From: Brevundimonas sp. UBA5713
GTDB taxonomy: Bacteria > Pseudomonadota > Alphaproteobacteria > Caulobacterales > Caulobacteraceae
Assembly (NCBI RefSeq): GCF_002419815.1
Contig: NZ_DIGV01000005.1
Coordinates: 13,088 to 58,883, forward strand
Length of the DNA: 45,796 bases
Direction of reading: 5' to 3'
Made by a program: the position numbers and the translations under genes. Below, in pieces: positions 15,969 through 24,589 of the stretch (its first letter is position 1; each line of letters starts with the position of its first letter). The notes under the pieces were generated by a model. That model was not told where the DNA came from and did not search any database. It saw nothing but the letters and a program-made list of their open reading frames with translations.

Positions 15969-17219
15969 ATGAAGATCGATCCCGCCGACCAAATCGTTCT
16001 CGATCACGTCGCCCAGCATGGCGATGCACTGGTACAACGGGCGGTAGACTGGGCCAATATTAACTCCGGAAGCCGCCATTCCGGGGGACTGATGCAGGTG
16101 CTGGACGCGCTGGAAGCCGCGTTCCGCCCCCTGCCCGCGATAGTAGAGCGCGTCGAGACCGGCACCTCGACCACGGTACGCGCCGATGGCACCGTCAACA
16201 CCGACACCTTTGCCCCTGCCCTGCGCATCACCTGCCGCCCCGACGCCCCGATCCAGATCGTCACCACCGGCCACTATGACACAGTGTTTGATGCCGCCAG
16301 CCCGTTCCAGACCGTACGCGCCCGGGACGACGGGGCGCTGAACGGCCCCGGCATCGCCGATATGAAGGGCGGCATCAGCGTGATGCTCGGCGCGCTGGAA
16401 GCGTTTGAACACCACCCCGACAAAGACCGCGTGGGCTGGACCGCCCTGCTCAGCCCTGACGAAGAGATCGGCTCGCCCGGTTCTGCGCCGCTTCTGGCTG
16501 AACTGGGGGCCAAGGGCCACATCGGCCTGACCTATGAACCCGCATTGCCCGACGGCACGCTGGCGGGAGAGCGTAAGGGCAGCGGCAACTATCATCTGAT
16601 CGTACGCGGCAAGTCGGCCCACGCGGGCCGCGCCTTCCACGAAGGGGCCAATGCCATCGCTGCTGCCGCGATCATCGCCGCCAAACTGCATGCCCTCAAT
16701 GGTCAACGCGCGGGCGTGACGGTCAATGTGTCCAAGATCGACGGCGGCTCGCCACTGAATGTGGTGGCCGACAATGCCGTGGTGCGATTCAATGTTCGCG
16801 TGCCTGATGCTCAGTCGGCCTCATGGGTGGTGGATGCGATCAAGGACATCACCTCGGCCCCGCCTATCGAAGGCATTTCGCTAGACTTGCACGGCGGCAT
16901 GACCCGTGCGCCCAAGCCGATGGATGCCAGCCAGACGGCGCTGTTCGGGGCCGTCAAGTCTGCGGGCGACCTGCTGGGCCAACGCATCGCTTGGCAGTCT
17001 TCCGGCGGCGTGTGCGAGGGCAATAATCTGCACGCGGCGGGCCTGCCCAATGTCGATACGCTGGGCGTGATCGGCGGCGATATCCATTCTGATCAGGAAT
17101 ACGCCTGGCCCGACAGCTTCGTCGAACGTGCCAAGCTGTCCGCTCTTATTCTGTGCAAGATCGCCTCGGGCGAGATCGATGCGCACAAGCTGAAACAACT
17201 CCGTCTGGAGACAATGTAA
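15969..17219 (+). CDS. M20-family (CPG2-like) metallohydrolase of the arginine catabolic operon
   Basis: A 416-residue zinc peptidase-like enzyme. Motifs visible in order are TTGHYDTV (zinc His plus catalytic Asp), GPGIADMKGG (bridging Asp), LLSPDEEIGS (catalytic and zinc Glu), TYEPA, a dimerisation lid around residues 205-315, and GGDIHSDQEYAW with the last zinc His. This is the carboxypeptidase G2 / succinyl-diaminopimelate desuccinylase group. It is the first gene of an AST-type arginine operon (3 bases before astA). Since enzymes of this group cleave amides at the amino group of glutamate, it may hydrolyse N-succinylglutamate in place of AstE. That substrate is inferred. Confidence 0.85.
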   Translation: MKIDPADQIVLDHVAQHGDALVQRAVDWANINSGSRHSGGLMQVLDALEAAFRPLPAIVERVETGTSTTVRADGTVNTDTFAPALRITCRPDAPIQIVTTGHYDTVFDAASPFQTVRARDDGALNGPGIADMKGGISVMLGALEAFEHHPDKDRVGWTALLSPDEEIGSPGSAPLLAELGAKGHIGLTYEPALPDGTLAGERKGSGNYHLIVRGKSAHAGRAFHEGANAIAAAAIIAAKLHALNGQRAGVTVNVSKIDGGSPLNVVADNAVVRFNVRVPDAQSASWVVDAIKDITSAPPIEGISLDLHGGMTRAPKPMDASQTALFGAVKSAGDLLGQRIAWQSSGGVCEGNNLHAAGLPNVDTLGVIGGDIHSDQEYAWPDSFVERAKLSALILCKIASGEIDAHKLKQLRLETM

Positions 17220-17222
17220 TCC

Positions 17223-18230
17223 ATGTTGATTGTACGCCCCGCTGGCCCTGCCGATCTGGACCATCTGCTGGAGCTGGCCATTCTGTCAGGGCCCGGTTTC
17301 ACCAGCCTGCCCGAAGATCCGGACGTGCTGAGCGAGCGTCTGGAGCTAAGCCAGCAATCGTTCCGGGGCGAAATCCCGTGGGAGGAAGCGTGGTACACCC
17401 TGATGCTGGAAGACGGCGACACGGGCGACATCGACGGCGTTGGCTCGGTCAAGGCCACCGTGGGATTGAAGCGTCCTTTCTTCTCCTTCCGTCTGGTGAA
17501 CAATATCGTCCAGTCGCCGTCGCTGGACGTTCGCCTGAACCATCAGACGCTGGTGCTGGTCAACGAATGTGCGGGCTGGACCGAGGTCGGCTCACTGTTC
17601 CTCAAGGCCGACCGCCGTCGCGGCGGCGCCGGCCGCCTGTTGGCCCAGTCGCGCTATATGCTGATCGGAGCCCAGCCCGACCTGTTCGCAGACACGGTGC
17701 TGGCCGAGCTGCGCGGCGTGTTCACGCCTGACGGAGCCTGCCCTTTCTGGGATCATGTGGCGCACAAATTCTTCCCGATGGAATTTGACGACGCCGACCG
17801 CATGACCGGCTCGACAGACAAACAGTTCATTCTCGATCTGGCACCGCGCCACCCGATCTATGTGGAACTGCTGCCAGAGCCTGCCCGCGCGGTGATCGGC
17901 AAGGTCCACCCGCAGGGCGTGCCCGCCATGGCGCTGCTGGAATCCGAAGGCTTCCGCCCCAATGGTCTGGTGGACATCTTCGATGCCGGCCCCACCGTGA
18001 CCTGTGGCCGCGACAACATTCGCACCGTGCGCGACGCCCGCGTCCTGACCGTGGAAATCGGCAGCGAGATCAAGGCCGAACTGCCCGCCCTGATCTCGAC
18101 GGACAGCGTGTCCAACTTCCGCGCCGTTCGCGCCAAGGCCGACATCCACGACGACAAGGTCATGATTTCGCCAGAGGCCGCGCGCGCACTGCGCGTCAAG
18201 GCGGGCGACGTTATCCGCGTCAAAGTCTGA
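17223..18230 (+). CDS. astA: Arginine N-succinyltransferase AstA
   Basis: A 335-residue enzyme that transfers succinyl from succinyl-CoA to arginine, the first step of the AST pathway of arginine degradation. The sequence matches the family along its length: MLIVRPAGPADLDHLLELA at the start, the characteristic CAGWTEVGSLFL with RRRGGAGRLLAQSRY (acetyl-CoA-type binding loop), and FWDHVAHKFFPMEF. The length is typical for AstA. It starts 3 bases after the stop of the M20 hydrolase and precedes astD by 21 bases, so one transcript is likely. Confidence 0.95.
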   Translation: MLIVRPAGPADLDHLLELAILSGPGFTSLPEDPDVLSERLELSQQSFRGEIPWEEAWYTLMLEDGDTGDIDGVGSVKATVGLKRPFFSFRLVNNIVQSPSLDVRLNHQTLVLVNECAGWTEVGSLFLKADRRRGGAGRLLAQSRYMLIGAQPDLFADTVLAELRGVFTPDGACPFWDHVAHKFFPMEFDDADRMTGSTDKQFILDLAPRHPIYVELLPEPARAVIGKVHPQGVPAMALLESEGFRPNGLVDIFDAGPTVTCGRDNIRTVRDARVLTVEIGSEIKAELPALISTDSVSNFRAVRAKADIHDDKVMISPEAARALRVKAGDVIRVKV

Positions 18231-18251
18231 TCCCCCAAATCGAGTTTCGCT

Positions 18252-19670
18252 ATGACCACCTTCCAGTCCATTGACCCCACCACCGGCGAAGTCGTTTGGG
18301 AGGGGGCTGAAACCTCTCCTGATCAGGTTGCCGCCGCCGTGGCCAAGGCCCGCGCCGCCCTGACGGACTGGGCGGTGCGCCCGCGCGAAGAGCGCATTGC
18401 CGTGCTGAAGGCCTATCAGGCCAAGCTGAAAGAGCGCGCGACCGAGATCGCCGAGACCATCAGCCGCGAAACAGGCAAGGCGCTTTGGGAAACCCAAGGC
18501 GAAGTCGGCTCCATGCAGGGCAAGGTCGACATCTCCATCCGTGCCTATGATGAACGCACGGGCGAGCGCAGCAATGACACTGCCTTTGGCCGCGCTGTCC
18601 TGCGCCATCGTCCACACGGTGTGGCGGCGGTGCTTGGCCCGTTCAACTTCCCCGGCCACCTGCCAAACGGCCATATCGTACCGGCCCTGCTGGCCGGCGA
18701 TACGGTCGTATTCAAACCCTCCGAGGAGGCTCCCAAGACGGGCGAACTGATGGTGCAGTGCCTGCTCGACGCAGGCGTGCCGGACGGCGTAATCAACCTT
18801 GTCCAAGGCGGCAAGGAGGTCGGTGCGGCTCTGCTGGACCAAAAGATCGACGCCCTGATGTTCACCGGCTCGGGCGCGGCGGGCGCGCATTTCCGCAAGA
18901 AGTTTGCCGATGATCCGCACGTGATCCTCGCGCTGGAACTGGGCGGCAACAATCCGTTGGTGGTCTGGGACGTGGCCGATGCAGAGGCCGCCGCTACCCA
19001 TGTGGTGCAGTCCGCCTTCATCACCACGGGTCAACGTTGCTCGTGCGCGCGACGCCTGATTGTGCCGCAAGGTGAAAAAGGCGACGCCATCGTCGACGCG
19101 GTGGCCGCCATTGCCGACCGCCTCACCTTCGGGGCGTGGAACGGCAATGAGGAAGTTTACGGCGGCCCGCTGATCTCGGCCCGCGCTGCCCAAAAGGCCT
19201 TGGCTGATCTGCAAGCCCGTATCAACGCCGGTGCCAAGGTGATCCGGGCTTCTGGCCCGATCGACGGCCTGTCGGACGCCTTCGTCAAACCCGCCATCAT
19301 CGATGTGACGGGCGTGGACGTACCGGACGAGGAAATCTTCGCCCCCTTCCTGTCGGTCATCCGCGTGGACAGCTTCGAGGCCGCACTGGAAGCCGCCAAC
19401 GCCACCCGCTATGGCCTGTCGGCGGGCCTGATCAGTGACGACACTGCCCTTTGGGATCGCTTCATCACCACCATCCGCGCGGGCGTGGTGAACTTCAACC
19501 GCCCCACCACCGGTGCCGCGGGCGACATGCCCTTTGGCGGCCTCGGCGCCAGCGGCAACCACCGCCCCAGCGCCTATTACGCCGCCGACTACTGCGCATA
19601 TCCGGTCGCCAGCTTCGAAGCCGCTTTGGTCAAGAACATCACCAGCGAAATCAAAGGCCTAAAGCAATGA
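18252..19670 (+). CDS. astD: Succinylglutamate-semialdehyde dehydrogenase AstD
   Basis: A 472-residue NAD-dependent aldehyde dehydrogenase that oxidises succinylglutamate semialdehyde to succinylglutamate. Motifs: GPFNFPGHLPNGHIVPALLAG, KPSEEAP, FTGSGAAG, ELGGNNPLVVWD with the general-base Glu, and GQRCSCARRL with the catalytic Cys near residue 262. The GQRCSCARR segment and the placement next to astA identify the AstD subgroup among aldehyde dehydrogenases. The stop overlaps the start of a small AT-rich membrane ORF (ATGA). Confidence 0.95.
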   Translation: MTTFQSIDPTTGEVVWEGAETSPDQVAAAVAKARAALTDWAVRPREERIAVLKAYQAKLKERATEIAETISRETGKALWETQGEVGSMQGKVDISIRAYDERTGERSNDTAFGRAVLRHRPHGVAAVLGPFNFPGHLPNGHIVPALLAGDTVVFKPSEEAPKTGELMVQCLLDAGVPDGVINLVQGGKEVGAALLDQKIDALMFTGSGAAGAHFRKKFADDPHVILALELGGNNPLVVWDVADAEAAATHVVQSAFITTGQRCSCARRLIVPQGEKGDAIVDAVAAIADRLTFGAWNGNEEVYGGPLISARAAQKALADLQARINAGAKVIRASGPIDGLSDAFVKPAIIDVTGVDVPDEEIFAPFLSVIRVDSFEAALEAANATRYGLSAGLISDDTALWDRFITTIRAGVVNFNRPTTGAAGDMPFGGLGASGNHRPSAYYAADYCAYPVASFEAALVKNITSEIKGLKQ

Positions 19671-20056
19671 TTTCCAATGGGCGTATAGATCGTCGTATCG
19701 GCCCTCAAAGCCTTGTTGAAAAAATAAAAGAAAATTCTTCATTCCCAATTTGTTTAGCATCCGCATCTGTAATCTTATTTATTTTCGTTACTTTTGTAGA
19801 GATATGGTTCGGTAGCTCTCCTCGGATAGCAATCGTCATAGGACATGTCGCATTTATAGTGTTCACTGTATTTATGACCATTATTAGCCTCTACTTTCGA
19901 GGCTGGAACTGGATTGAATTTTTTATTTCGATATTTTTGACTGCGTCGATATTTATTACATATCTGTTTTTTATAATGCCTCTACTCATAACTTACATTA
20001 GCACCTTTGCGACAATTTCCCCCGACTACACGACCATCATTCCGACAGCGCCATGA
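19667..20056 (+). CDS. AT-rich four-helix membrane protein inside the ast operon
   Basis: A 129-residue protein with a short polar start and four likely membrane helices: FPICLASASVILFIFVTFVE, IAIVIGHVAFIVFTVFMTII, WIEFFISIFLTASIFITYLF and a shorter MPLLITYISTFATI. The DNA is strikingly AT-rich compared with its neighbours (18 of 60 bases are G or C at 19741-19800), with AT-ending codons. The ATG overlaps the astD stop and the TGA overlaps the astB start, so the frame is wedged exactly between two operon genes. I do not recognise the family. Possible roles are a transport or regulatory membrane partner; recent acquisition is suggested by composition. Confidence 0.75.
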   Translation: MISNGRIDRRIGPQSLVEKIKENSSFPICLASASVILFIFVTFVEIWFGSSPRIAIVIGHVAFIVFTVFMTIISLYFRGWNWIEFFISIFLTASIFITYLFFIMPLLITYISTFATISPDYTTIIPTAP

Positions 20057-21387
20057 CCCAAGCAATTGAAGCCAATGCTGATGGCCTGATTGGGCCGACC
20101 CATTCCTATGCGGGGCTGTCGCCGGGCAATCTGGCGTCCAGCCTGAACAAGGCCAAGGCGTCGTCGCCACGGGCGGCGGTGTTGCAGGGCTTGGACAAGA
20201 TGAAGATGCTGGCCGACCTCGGTCTGCCGCAGTTTGTGCTGCCCCCGCATGAGCGGCCCAACATTCCCTTTCTGCGCTCCATCGGCTTTGCGGGCACCGA
20301 CAAACAGGTGCTGGAAAAGGCGTGGAAGGAGGCCCCGACCTTTGCGGCGGCGGCGTGCTCTGCCTCGCCCATGTGGGCGGCCAATGCGGCGACCGTGACC
20401 CCAAGCGCCGACAGCGACGATGGTCGCGTGCATTTCACGCCTGCCAATCTGGTGACCAATCTGCACCGCAGTCTGGAGCATCAGCAGACACAAGCGGCCC
20501 TGCACGCCCTGTTTCCCGACACAACGCGTTTTGCGGTTCACAATGCCCTGCGCCCCGTCGGCCATCTGGCGGATGAAGGGGCGGCCAACCACGTGCGCCT
20601 ATGCGCCGATCACGGAGAGCGCGGCGTCAATCTGATGGTCTGGGGGCGTGAGGCGTTTGAGGCGTGGGATGGCCCCTTCCCTGCGCGTCAGACGCGCGAG
20701 GCCTGTGACGCCATCATGCGTCGCCACACGGCCTCGGGCGTGGTGCTGGCCCGTCAGGGCAAGGCGGCTATTGCGGGCGGTACCTTCCACAACGATGTGG
20801 TCTGCGTCGGCGCACTGGACACGCTGTTTTTCCACGAACTGGCCTTTGAGGACACCGACGGGACCAAGGCCGCCATCCGCGCCGCGGCCCAAGGCTTTGA
20901 GCCAAAGTTTGTCGAGGTGTCGGCGGCGGACCTGCCGCTGGAAGACGCCATCAGCAGCTATCTGTTCAACTCCATGCTGATCCGTATTCCGGGCGAAGAC
21001 CGCCTCACCCTGATCTGCCCGACCGAGACGCGCGACAACCCGCGCAGCCATGCCGTGGCCGAACAGTTGGCCGCATCGAACGGGCCGATTGGCCGTGTCG
21101 AATATGTGGACGTGCGCCAATCCATGGCCAATGGCGGTGGCCCCGCGTGCTTGCGCCTGCGCGTAGTGCTAACCGACGATGAACTGGCAGCCACCAATGG
21201 CGGCATGCGCATGACCGAGGAACTGCATGCGCGTCTGACCGTATGGGCGCTGCGCTGGTACCGCGACGAGCTGCGCCCTGCTGATCTGGCTGATCCGCTG
21301 CTGCTGGAGGAAAGCCGTGGGGCGCTGGACGAACTGACTTCCATCCTGCACCTCGGCAACGACTCCTACCCCTTCCAGCGCGCCTAG
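20053..21387 (+). CDS. astB: N-succinylarginine dihydrolase AstB
   Basis: A 444-residue enzyme that converts N-succinylarginine to succinylornithine, CO2 and ammonia. It matches the family from the N-terminus (ANADGLIGPTHSYAGLSPGN) through SADSDDGRVHFTPANL to the catalytic region FHNDVVCVG and RQSMANGGGPACLRLR, with the nucleophilic Cys near residue 366. The ATG overlaps the stop of the AT-rich membrane ORF, and no clear ribosome-binding site precedes it, so translation is probably coupled to that ORF. Gene order (hydrolase, astA, astD, ORF, astB) lacks astC and astE in the window. Confidence 0.95.
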   Translation: MTQAIEANADGLIGPTHSYAGLSPGNLASSLNKAKASSPRAAVLQGLDKMKMLADLGLPQFVLPPHERPNIPFLRSIGFAGTDKQVLEKAWKEAPTFAAAACSASPMWAANAATVTPSADSDDGRVHFTPANLVTNLHRSLEHQQTQAALHALFPDTTRFAVHNALRPVGHLADEGAANHVRLCADHGERGVNLMVWGREAFEAWDGPFPARQTREACDAIMRRHTASGVVLARQGKAAIAGGTFHNDVVCVGALDTLFFHELAFEDTDGTKAAIRAAAQGFEPKFVEVSAADLPLEDAISSYLFNSMLIRIPGEDRLTLICPTETRDNPRSHAVAEQLAASNGPIGRVEYVDVRQSMANGGGPACLRLRVVLTDDELAATNGGMRMTEELHARLTVWALRWYRDELRPADLADPLLLEESRGALDELTSILHLGNDSYPFQRA

Positions 21388-21522
21388 GTTTGCGCGATGA
21401 GGAAAGTTCCGGCGTGAGCAAAACGCAGGCGAGATCCAGGTGTTTATGAAAGCTGCCGAGCGTCACCGGCCTGTCAAAACACCGTCATCGGGCCGTAGCC
21501 CAATCACTCTATCGGAGCGCGC

Positions 21523-22944
21523 ATGATCCAGTCCCGTCGCGCCTTTATGGCCTCCGCTACTGCCCTCGCCCTTGCTGGCTATGCCCGCCGCGCCCAAGCG
21601 GTCTCCAACGGCTTCGTTGACGGCCCGTCGCGCAATGAAGTCTTCGGCTATGGACCTTTGAAGCGAGACCCCTACGGCCTGCTGGATCTGCCCGAGGGCT
21701 TTTCCTACCGCGTGGTGTCCCAAGTGGGCGATACCATGAGCGACGGCCTGCGTACGCCGGATAAGTTTGACGGCATGGGCTGTTTCCCGCTGGACGACGA
21801 CCGCGTCATCCTCGTGCGCAACCACGAGGTAAACCCGCTGGACACCAACAAGACCGCGTGGGGGGCCCAGCACCGTCTGGCCGACAACATCGACCGAAGC
21901 TCGGTCTTTGGCGTCTATCCCGATCCGGACGGCGGCGTCTATCCGCTGGGCGGCGGCACGACGACGCTGGTCTACAACCTCAAAACCGGAAAGTTGGAAC
22001 GCAGCCATCTGTCCCTGGGCGGTACGGCGGTCAACTGCGCCGGCGGCAAGACTCCATGGGGGTCTTGGCTCTCGTGCGAGGAAACCGTGGCTGGCGTCAA
22101 AGACGGCCTGTCGCAAGACCATGGCTGGGTGTTTGAAGTCCCTGCGAACGCAACAGGCCTGGTAGAGCCCAAGCCGATCAAGGCCATGGGCCGTTTCAAG
22201 CACGAAGCCGCCTGTATCGATCCGCGCACGAGCGTCGTCTATATGACCGAAGACGTCGCGGATTCCCTGTTCTACCGCTATCTGCCGGTCGATCCGCGCC
22301 ATCTGGACAAGGGTGGTCGCCTACAGGCGCTGGCTATTGCCGGTCAGCCCTCCGCCGACACCCGCAACTGGAACAGCGTACTGTGGAAACAGTCCGACAC
22401 TCTGGCGGTGCAATGGATCGACATGGATGAGGTCGAAAGCCCCAACGGCGATCTGAATCTGCGCGGCCATGCCAAGGGTGCCGCCTTCTTCGCGCGCGGT
22501 GAAGGGATCCACTGGGCAGATGACCACCTGTACTTCACCTGCACCTCTGGCGGTGTCGGTCAGCACGGCCAGATCATGCGCTATACCCCCTCGCCGCGGG
22601 AAGGCGCGCATGACGAGGCCTTGCAGCCGGGTCAACTGGAACTGTTCATCGAATCTACCGACCGCGCCGTGCTGGACTATGTCGACAACATCACCATCGC
22701 GCCCAATGGTCACGTGATCGGCTGCGAGGATCGCAAGGTCGGCACCAACCACATCAAGGGCGTCATGCCCGATGGCCGTATCTATACGATTGCCCGCAAT
22801 CCCGAGCCACACGACGAAGACGAGACCAACAACGAACTGGCCGGCGTCTGTTTCTCGCCCGACGGACAGACCATGTTCGTGAACCTGTATGCGCCCGGTA
22901 CGACCGTCGCCATCACAGGTCCGTGGGAAGCTTTCCGCGTCTGA
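21523..22944 (+). CDS. PhoX-like alkaline phosphatase family protein (DUF839)
   Basis: A 473-residue protein with a twin-arginine signal (SRRAFMASATALALAG, cleaved after RAQA), so export in folded form is expected. The mature part follows the PhoX/DUF839 pattern: LVRNHEVNP, GGTTTLVYN, NCAGGKTPWGSWLSCEE, GRFKHEAAC and VYMTED, all metal or substrate-binding segments in PhoX. FSPDGQTMFVNLYAPG is near the end. PhoX enzymes are calcium/iron phosphomonoesterases. It has its own intergenic region of 135 bases after astB, so it is probably a separate unit. Phosphatase activity is inferred from family membership. Confidence 0.85.
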   Translation: MIQSRRAFMASATALALAGYARRAQAVSNGFVDGPSRNEVFGYGPLKRDPYGLLDLPEGFSYRVVSQVGDTMSDGLRTPDKFDGMGCFPLDDDRVILVRNHEVNPLDTNKTAWGAQHRLADNIDRSSVFGVYPDPDGGVYPLGGGTTTLVYNLKTGKLERSHLSLGGTAVNCAGGKTPWGSWLSCEETVAGVKDGLSQDHGWVFEVPANATGLVEPKPIKAMGRFKHEAACIDPRTSVVYMTEDVADSLFYRYLPVDPRHLDKGGRLQALAIAGQPSADTRNWNSVLWKQSDTLAVQWIDMDEVESPNGDLNLRGHAKGAAFFARGEGIHWADDHLYFTCTSGGVGQHGQIMRYTPSPREGAHDEALQPGQLELFIESTDRAVLDYVDNITIAPNGHVIGCEDRKVGTNHIKGVMPDGRIYTIARNPEPHDEDETNNELAGVCFSPDGQTMFVNLYAPGTTVAITGPWEAFRV

Positions 22945-22947
22945 TCC

Positions 22948-23262
22948 CTATTGCAGGGTGTGTTCTACGGGCACGTGGCGCCCATTGACGTCTACATTGA
23001 ACCAGCGGCGCTCCTGTTGCGCCAGCTGGGGCTGGATGGAATCCGAGGGTACCAAGGCTTCCTCCGCCGCGTAGGCAATCACTGTCGCATCCTCTGCGAT
23101 GACCAGAACCGAGTAAAAGGGCTGATCGGGTGACAGGTCGCCTGTCTCGTCGACCGGTCCGCAGTAGCGCGCATCGACATCCATGACCAAGCCGTAAAAG
23201 GCGTGGTCCCGGTGGCGAACCTGTTGGCCGAGGCCGAACTGTGCGGTGCGATGGCAGGTCAT
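22948..23262 (-). CDS. hspQ: HspQ/YccV-like protein
   Basis: A 104-residue protein with the hemimethylated-DNA-binding-like YccV fold: AQFGLGQQVRHRDHAFYGLVMDVD at the start, then DQPFYSVLV and VIAYAAEEALVPS. HspQ binds or activates the Lon protease in enterobacteria and Yersinia. The start is uncertain: the ATG at 23262 gives the normal length, but the ribosome-binding site is weak, and the open frame continues far upstream over the ppx gene. It is convergent with the PhoX-like gene, 3 bases apart. Confidence 0.8.
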   Translation of the reverse strand: MTCHRTAQFGLGQQVRHRDHAFYGLVMDVDARYCGPVDETGDLSPDQPFYSVLVIAEDATVIAYAAEEALVPSDSIQPQLAQQERRWFNVDVNGRHVPVEHTLQ

Positions 23263-23454
23263 ACAGCGGATACGTACGGTCCGACTAATAGTTGCGCTCC
23301 TGAGTGCCAATACTTGTACCCAAATGTAATAAAGCGGTTTCGCTTGGGATAAGGTCGGCTGCTTAGACGGGGGGGCTTGGCGAACAGGTGACGCGCGGGC
23401 TAACGTGTCGGAGACGGGCGCCACTTTGGACCGCCCACAACCTAAGTCGGCCCC

Positions 23455-24588
23455 ATGCCGGAGACCCCTGGCGCGCCCCCGCGGCGCGACACCCGGTCCC
23501 AGCCCCCGAGGCCCCGGCGTTCGGGGGACCCTGGTCGAGAAGCACCCTTGTATGGTGCGCTTGATCTCGGGACCAACAATTGTCGACTGCTCATCGCGCG
23601 GCCTTCGCGTGACGGCTTCCGTGTGGTCGATTCCTTCAGCCGCATCGTCAGACTGGGCGAAGGCCTGTCGCGTACAGGTCGCCTCGACGAAGGGGCGATG
23701 GACCGCGCCTATGAGGCCCTCGCCTTCTGTGCCGAGCGCATCGCCCGCAAGGGGCTTAAATCCGCTCATCTGGCCGCCGTGGCGACCCAGGCGTGTCGCG
23801 CCGCCGAGAACGGGCCGGAGTTCATCGAGCGCGTGCGCCGTGGCACAGGCCTGAACCTGCGCATCATCGACACAGCCGAAGAGGCTCGCCTGTCGGTGGC
23901 AGGATGTCTGAACCTGATCGACCCCGAGGCCGAGGCCGTTCTGGTGATCGATGTGGGTGGCGGCTCGACCGAACTGTCGTGGATGCGCCGCACCGAAACC
24001 GGTCAGGAAACCGTTGGCTGGACGTCCGTGCCCATGGGCGTGGTCACTCTGGCCGAACGTCACCCCGAGCCCACCACCTCGCCGCAGGTCTGGTATGAGG
24101 CCATGGTCGCCGATGTAGCTGCCGCCATCGATAAGGGCGCGCCCAAGGATGCGACGTACCATGCCCTGTATGAGCAAGGTCGTGCCCACATGGTCGGCAC
24201 CTCAGGCGCGATCACCAGTCTGGCAGGTATCCATCTGGGTCTGCGCCGTTATCAGCGCGATCTGGTCGATGGTCTGTGGATGACGCGCGCCGATTGCGAG
24301 CGGGCCGCCAATCGCCTGATCAAATTGGGTCCGGCAGGCCGTGCGGCAGAAAACTGCATCGGGCCGGATCGTGCAGATCTGGTGCTGGCCGGCGCGGCCA
24401 TCCTTGAGGCGGTTCAGCGTGCATGGCCGTGCGAGCGGGTGCGCGTGGCCGATCGCGGCCTGAGAGAAGGTCTGCTGTTGACCCTGATGCAGGACCCGCC
24501 GCGCCCGACACGCAAGCGTAAACGTCGGCGGCGCAGAAGCCGTCCGCGCGGCGCGGCGACATCCTCCTCCTCCTCGACGACGGACTAG
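23455..24588 (+). CDS. ppx: Ppx/GppA-family exopolyphosphatase
   Basis: A 377-residue ASKHA-fold phosphatase. After a Pro/Arg-rich extension of about 30 residues comes the phosphate-1 loop LYGALDLGTNNCRLLIA. It is followed by AVATQACRAAENG, the catalytic-region DTAEEARLSVAG, phosphate-2 VLVIDVGGGSTELSW and the adenosine motif MVGTSGAITSLAG. The C-terminus (KRKRRRRRSRPR then a Ser run) is highly basic and low-complexity, possibly binding nucleic acid or polyphosphate. It lacks the C-terminal HD-like half of E. coli Ppx, as is usual in alphaproteobacterial short forms. The stop lies one base from the convergent cyclophilin stop. Confidence 0.9.
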   Translation: MPETPGAPPRRDTRSQPPRPRRSGDPGREAPLYGALDLGTNNCRLLIARPSRDGFRVVDSFSRIVRLGEGLSRTGRLDEGAMDRAYEALAFCAERIARKGLKSAHLAAVATQACRAAENGPEFIERVRRGTGLNLRIIDTAEEARLSVAGCLNLIDPEAEAVLVIDVGGGSTELSWMRRTETGQETVGWTSVPMGVVTLAERHPEPTTSPQVWYEAMVADVAAAIDKGAPKDATYHALYEQGRAHMVGTSGAITSLAGIHLGLRRYQRDLVDGLWMTRADCERAANRLIKLGPAGRAAENCIGPDRADLVLAGAAILEAVQRAWPCERVRVADRGLREGLLLTLMQDPPRPTRKRKRRRRRSRPRGAATSSSSSTTD

Positions 24589-24589
24589 A

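Noticed and set aside
17592..19562. Minus-strand open frame of 656 codons over astA and astD
   Set aside because: It lies opposite two strongly supported AST genes and has shadow-type composition.
23263..24189. N-terminal extension of the hspQ frame
   Set aside because: The extension overlaps ppx on the opposite strand and has no relation to the HspQ family; the normal length is reached with the ATG at 23262.
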